DNA of 64,000 bases from Balaenoptera acutorostrata (taxonomy: Eukaryota > Chordata > Mammalia > Artiodactyla > Balaenopteridae): the NCBI RefSeq assembly GCF_949987535.1, contig NC_080082.1, positions 45,872,374 to 45,936,373 on the forward strand, given 5' to 3'. The notes below the pieces were generated by a model. The model saw nothing but the letters and a program-made list of their open reading frames with translations. It searched no databases and was not told the DNA's origin. The translations under genes were made by a program, and so were the position numbers. Below are positions 59,221 through 64,000 of the stretch, piece by piece. How positions within the stretch are numbered: position 1 is the first letter of the stretch; each line of letters opens with the position of its first letter.

Positions 59221-59612
59221 GCGGACTGATGGAGCAGGTCACTGGGCAGCGCGCCTGGAGAGGGGCGCCCGGGCCGGGCGGGCACTGAGCGGGCGCGGCG
59301 CCAGGTGGGAGCGCCCGGGGTCTCCGTGCCGCAGGGGGTCTGGTTTCTTCGGCGCGGACCCTGCAACCCGGCCTCTGACTCAGCCCCTCGCCCCTGAGGG
59401 ATCAAATGAGCGTTGGCCGGAGGGGAGAAGGCTCCCCGCGCCGAGGCTTGGTCTCCAAGCTCCTGGTCCCCCAGGGCTTCTCATTTGGCGAGGAAGGGGA
59501 CAAACGCTCCAACGGGGCTCGCTGTGGCATCGGGTCCCAAGGAGGGCGCGCGGGTCCTGCACGGCAGCAGCTGCTCATGCCATTACCGCGGACAGGGATC
59601 AATGCCGCGTAT
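59221..59612. promoter_or_regulatory. CpG island, possible promoter
   Basis: About 38 CpG dinucleotides by eye in roughly 390 bases of GC-rich DNA, against near depletion elsewhere in the window. There are several GGGCGG-like and gcgcgc stretches. No matching first exon is recognised on either strand, so it may serve an unannotated non-coding transcript, a regulatory element or a developmental CpG island. Confidence 0.6.
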
Positions 59613-59614
59613 CT

Positions 59615-60095
59615 TTTAAATTATTGACACCTGAACTCTGTTTTCCTCCCAAATTGCTGCCCGTTTCCTCCTCAGAATCATTGCTGTTACCAGAAATTGG
59701 GACCCAGTAGCACTTGAGGGTGGAGCGGGGGCGTTGCTGGGAAGAGCGGGTCACCATTTGTGCCAGGTTCTGGGGACCCAGCAGAGGAGACGCAAGGAGG
59801 GTCCCTGACCCGGCTTCTCACCCCGCCCCCTCAGTGATTTGTTGGAAAGTCGGTGGGGGGGGATGTCCCTTTAGATCAGTGGTCAGAGAAGGCCCTTTCT
59901 TTGGGCCAGAGGATTTGCTGGCTGCCAGCAGGTCGACAGAGCCTTATTCAAAAAGATGGCCCTGAACTGGGGGAACCAGCAGTGAGGTGTTTGAGGGCCC
60001 AGGTTTCAGAGGCGTTCAAAGAAGGGGCCCTGCAGGGCTTTGGAGTCCAGGACATTGGTCTGGAATGACATGGAAGGATCCATGTGCCCAAGAAT
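59615..60095. other. Intergenic sequence without recognised gene
   Basis: GC-moderate flank of the CpG island. No repeat or domain recognised. Confidence 0.4.
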
Positions 60096-60099
60096 ATCA

Positions 60100-60690
60100 A
60101 CTTCTTTTTTAAAAATTAAAAAATATATATATTATTGAGGTGAAATTCACTTATATAAAATTAACTGTTTTAAAGTCTACGATTCAGTGGCATTTAGTAA
60201 GTACATTCCCTATGTTGCCCAACCATTGGCTGTATAAGTTCCCAAACATCTTTGTTACCCCAAAAGAAAACCCCACACCCATTAATCAGTAACTTTCTAT
60301 CCCCCCTCTCCCCAGCAATATGCAAAGTCTCCATGGATTTACCAATTCTGGATATTTCATATAAATGGAATGATACAATATGTGACCTTTTGCATCTGAC
60401 ATGTTTCACTTAACACAATGTTTTCGAAGTTCATCCACTTGGTAGCATGAATCAGTATGTCATTCCTTTCTATGACTGAATAATCTTGCATTGTATGTTT
60501 ATACCACATTTTGTTTTTCTATTCATCCACTGATGGACATTTGGGTTGTTTTCACCTCTTGGCTATATCACATAGTACTGCTACGAACATTCGTGTACAA
60601 GTATTTGGGAACCTGGTTTCAATTATTTGGGGCATATACCTAGGAGTGGAACTGCTGGATCAGTGGGTAATTCTGTGTTTAAATTTTTGA
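60100..60690 (-). repeat. Old L1M 3' end
   Basis: Reverse complement of an L1M 3' end: 'aagtctacgattcagtggca', 'tatttcatataaatggaatg', 'atgtttcacttaacacaatg', 'gatggacatttgggttgttt', 'gcatatacctaggagtggaa'. Confidence 0.75.
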
Positions 60691-60699
60691 GGAATCATG

Positions 60700-61290
60700 A
60701 AACTCAATCAGCTTTTTATTCAACAGATCAGCTCCTGTCACTACACTGCTTAGAACCCTCCAGTGGCTTCCTCTTACATTAGAATAAAATCCATACTCCT
60801 TACCTTGGCCTTTGAGGCCCTACATGATCTGACTTTGCCAACCTCTCTAACTTCGTCCTCCATCTCTCCCTCAATACCCTCTCTCTCTAGTCAGCATGGC
60901 TCTTTGTACTTCAGGCTTGCCAAAACTATTCCTGCCCCAGGGCCTTTGCACTTGTTTCCTCTTGCCCTTTCCAATCTGGGCACCTCTTCCCTTTCTTAGG
61001 TTTCAACTCAGATGTCACTCAGAGAAGCTTTCTGTCACCACTGGATCCATGTGTTCCTGGCCTCTGTACCACACCACAGTCTATCATCTTATTTCTATCT
61101 TCCTTGTGGCAGTAATTAATTACTCCCTAGAAATACCTTGTTTACCCCTTGGTTTATATGCTTATGGCCTGCTTTCCTTACTGGAATTGTAAATTTCATG
61201 AGATCAGGGACCAGTCAGAGCTGTGGTGCAAGTAGTACCTGGTACAGAGTAAGACCTTAAATAAATACTTATTGAATAAATAAAAATTCC
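60700..61290 (+). repeat. L2 LINE 3' end
   Basis: Good sense L2 copy: 'aaccctccagtggcttcctc', 'ccctacatgatctgactttg', 'cccagggcctttgcacttgt', 'gatgtcactcagagaagctt', and the terminal 'ttaaataaatacttattgaa'. One of the best-preserved L2 ends here. Confidence 0.85.
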
Positions 61291-61294
61291 CAGG

Positions 61295-61615
61295 CCAATT
61301 ATCTTTGATAATAATCACTGGAGTGTTGTGGAAATTTTGTCAGCTTTTAAAAAAGAAGTTCTTTCAGCAGTCTCCAGAAATGAAGCCCCCAAACAAAGAA
61401 GAATATTGACTAAACTCAAAGTCAGACCAGCAATGTCCTTGAGAACTCGGCTGTGGTCCTTCTTCCCTGTAGTGTGTGGGTACGTGTCTGTGGGTGGGCG
61501 GAGGGGCAGGCAGTCCACTGCATTGACAAAACTGGTCTGATATCACCGTGCATTGGGTTCATCTGAGACCAGCATCCCAAGCTCTACAAAAGGACTCACA
61601 ACTGCCAAGTGGGTA
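61295..61615. other. Intergenic sequence without recognised gene
   Basis: Short unique stretch between an L2 and a MIR. Nothing recognised. Confidence 0.4.
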
Positions 61616-61619
61616 GCTG

Positions 61620-61815
61620 CAATCAGGAAACTTGGTTCCAAGTCTGTATCTGCTAAACTGTGCCCATGTCTTTGTCCCTCTGAGCCTCAGTTTCCTCATC
61701 TGTAAAAGAGGCTGCTAACATGTGCTGTGCAAGCTTACTGGGAGCCGCACATGAGAACATGGGGAAGTGCTTTGCAAACGGAAATGCTACACACATCAGT
61801 TATTACCACAGCTGC
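61620..61815 (+). repeat. MIR SINE
   Basis: Sense: 'ccctctgagcctcagtttcc', 'tcatctgtaaaagaggctgc', 'gggaagtgctttgcaaacgg'. Confidence 0.75.
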
Positions 61816-61819
61816 TCAT

Positions 61820-62900
61820 ATGAAAAATACATGTGCCCTGCCCATGCCAAGGTGTGGGCAGGGAGGACAGAGCCCGACAGCCTGGTCACCATCTGCTGCA
61901 GCCACCCCAGCTCCCTCTCCCACCCTGTTGACCCTGGCCACACTCATGCCTGTGACCCTGGGGTCAACGCCTCCTCTTAACGTCTTTCCATTTCTCAGTT
62001 TGCTGACTGGGGTGATTTTCGGTGAGGTCCACATAAATACTTCAAAAATAATTCACGATGAAGAGGAACACTTCTGGAATAGATGATGGCACGACGAATT
62101 AAACGCTTTATAGGGCTGAGCGTAAATTATTTTAATGCATGTAATAGATCCACCCAGGGAGACTTGAGCCCCTGCAGGTCATGCCTCTGTGCCCCCAGGG
62201 CCCAGAGGGTGGTGGGAGCAGGTGGCTGGGAGCCTGCTCCGCTGGGGTGTGAATCATTTCCCTCTCAGGAGACCTATTCCCCCAGCACTTAGGTCCTCCC
62301 AACCCGAGGAAAGGAATGGGAGGCTTCAGGTCTGGCCAGGCGCAGCCAGGAGCCAGGAGCCAGATGAAGCATTGGGAGGGCACTTGTCAGCAATGACGAT
62401 GGCCTGACCTGCACCCTGCCTTCCATTCATTGTCTGCTCTTCTTGAGAGGGGTGAGGGATGCTACTATATGATATCAGAGAGTTAAAATATTTTGTCTCC
62501 CCTGAAAACGTTGGGCATCAAGACTAATGTTCCAGTTCAGGTCATCAACCAGCAACATTTTACATTTAGACTCATTGCACATTAGTGCAGGAAGAAATCT
62601 TAGAGATTATTGTGTCCAACATACCCATTCAAGAGACGAGAAAGCTGAGAGCTCAGAGAGGTGCAGGATTTTCTGCCCCAGAGAAAATAAACACACTGTT
62701 GTATCCAAGGGCCATCTAAACAATATTTATAGAGCGATATCTAGAGATTGTTGTTGTGGTTTTGTAATTACTGAAGTAGATTTGTAACCCCAGAGGGAAG
62801 AGTTCATTGATTCCAGAATGTGCTACCATGACTCCTTATGGTCAGGCAAAGCATAGTAACAGTGCTTTATGTGGATCAGTTGTCTCATATCTGGGGAGAA
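61820..62900. other. Intergenic sequence without recognised gene
   Basis: Mostly unique. Positions 62560-62690 ('cttagagattattgtgtcca', 'gagagctcagagaggtgcag') resemble an old DNA-transposon or MIR remnant but are too short to name. Confidence 0.35.
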
Positions 62901-62904
62901 GCTT

Positions 62905-63560
62905 TTATTCACTCAATGTTCAGTGATCATGTATGAGGTCTGAGGTGTGTGCTAGGCATTGGCCGTACTACTGTGAGCCAGACAGGCTCACCTGCTTGCA
63001 GGAAACTCACAACTGCTTGATGACCTTACAAAGGACCCAAATCAGAAAAGTTGCAGTAATATGTGCACTGCACTAGTCTGAGTTCTGGGACAAGTCTCCT
63101 TCCACAGATAGCTTCTTGATGGCCTGTTCGTCTGTGTCTGCAATTCCACCCTCAGGGATTCAGTCATGCACATCAAAGTCGATGTGATTGAGCATAAGAA
63201 CAGTGGGAACAGAGAATTAGAGAAAGCAACCACTTCTAGGGGAAGCATTAGGAGGTGAGGCGATGGGCCTTGAATGAGGAATAGGATTTGGATGTGAGAG
63301 GCTAAGGGAGAGTGGGGGGAGAAGTTCTAGGAGGAAGGGTCAATAAGCCCTAAAGCAGAGATCCAAAGATTTCTGGTGGGTTCTGCAACTAGAAAACAGG
63401 TCAGGAAGACCACAGCCAGAAGAGCAGGACAAGGGGTTGAAGGATGGGGTGTCTATAGGCGGGTATGTATAGGATGGCCCCACTGTGTTTTCCGAATATT
63501 TCTCATTGTCATGTAGATCAGGACGGGAGTGACAGAGTCTGTTGCTGAAAGAAGTTAGGC
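62905..63560 (-). repeat. Diverged L2 LINE segment
   Basis: Inverted L2-like order: 'gtgtgctaggcattggccgt', 'caggctcacctgcttgcagg', later 'ccttgaatgaggaataggat', 'ggagagtggggggagaagtt', and 'gatcaggacgggagtgacag'. A non-matching insert separates 63020-63180. Confidence 0.5.
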
Positions 63561-63564
63561 TGGG

Positions 63565-64000
63565 TGGTAAGGAAATAATTCACGCTACATGCCAGGAAGA
63601 CTTACAGATGAAAATTAAAATTGTAGCCCACAGAAGGAATCTTCTGAGGTGGTTGATGATTAGAGTCAACAATGGCAAAAACTGAGTATCATCTCACCTC
63701 CTCCACTAAGCCTTCCCTATCCAACTCTGGGACAATTATTTCTCTCTGGGCTCCCAAAGCACAAAGCTCTGGACAAGAGTTCAGGACTTGCTGCAGTGTC
63801 CTGTGCTGTCATGGTGGGTTCTGTTTGCTTCCACCTAAACTGGACTCGGTCATTTGAGGGCAGTGGCCTGGGCTGGTTCATTCCTGGATCCATGGTGAAC
63901 CATGATGGAAGCCTCATGTATGCTTCCTGGTTCCATCATGTAAATGACCCAGGTTTAAAAGACAGACTTCCTGAATTTTGGTTCAACATGACCACACCTT
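63565..64000. other. Intergenic sequence at the window end, no recognised gene
   Basis: Positions 63690-63770 ('tcacctcctccactaagcct', 'tccctatcc') faintly resemble a sense L2 end. Otherwise unique. Confidence 0.35.

Noticed and set aside
1..64000. CRISPR arrays, operons or other prokaryote-type systems
   Set aside because: No regularly spaced direct repeats and no dense coding; the repeats, splice site and poly(A) signals are those of a mammalian genome.

Overview
This is a stretch of vertebrate, almost certainly mammalian, nuclear DNA. It has no operons and no long coding genes. It contains one convincing coding exon, surrounded by intronic and intergenic sequence carrying ancient mammalian repeats (MIR, L2, old L1). 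A tRNA-Glu-derived SINE at 30097-30431 has the 'ggcgcagtggttgag...' head and the 'ggctgtgctgggtctt' tail typical of whales and their relatives. LINE-1 3' ends at 18376-18581 and 54779-55275 are of the cetartiodactyl type. Together these point to a cetacean or close relative; this is pattern recognition, not a database search.

Layout. Positions 1-50660 read as non-coding sequence upstream of a + strand terminal exon, most simply one very long intron or its 3' part. Within it lie L2 and MIR copies, an L1/HAL1 3' end (6020-6480), an endogenous retroviral LTR on the minus strand with a whole tRNA-Glu-like sequence inside it (about 10600-11530), the SINE with a clean 12-bp target-site duplication, an L1M 3' UTR (about 40085-41060), and several repeat-free AT-rich blocks that look like conserved regulatory DNA.

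At 50661-50905 a splice acceptor leads into a terminal exon encoding 80 residues. It carries one C2H2 zinc finger and a basic, nuclear-localisation-like tail, and I assign it tentatively to ZNF536. A 3' UTR of about 2.6 kb follows, ending at two AATAAA signals (53487 and 53533).

Positions 53570-64000 are intergenic: old LINEs in opposing orientations, a G4-capable GGGA tract, a CpG island (about 59221-59612), and L2/MIR remnants. About 300 bp before the CpG island is a perfect 35-bp inverted repeat with an 18-bp spacer (58838-58925), the most unusual structure in the window. I found no protein-coding system beyond the zinc-finger exon; all other open frames look like chance.
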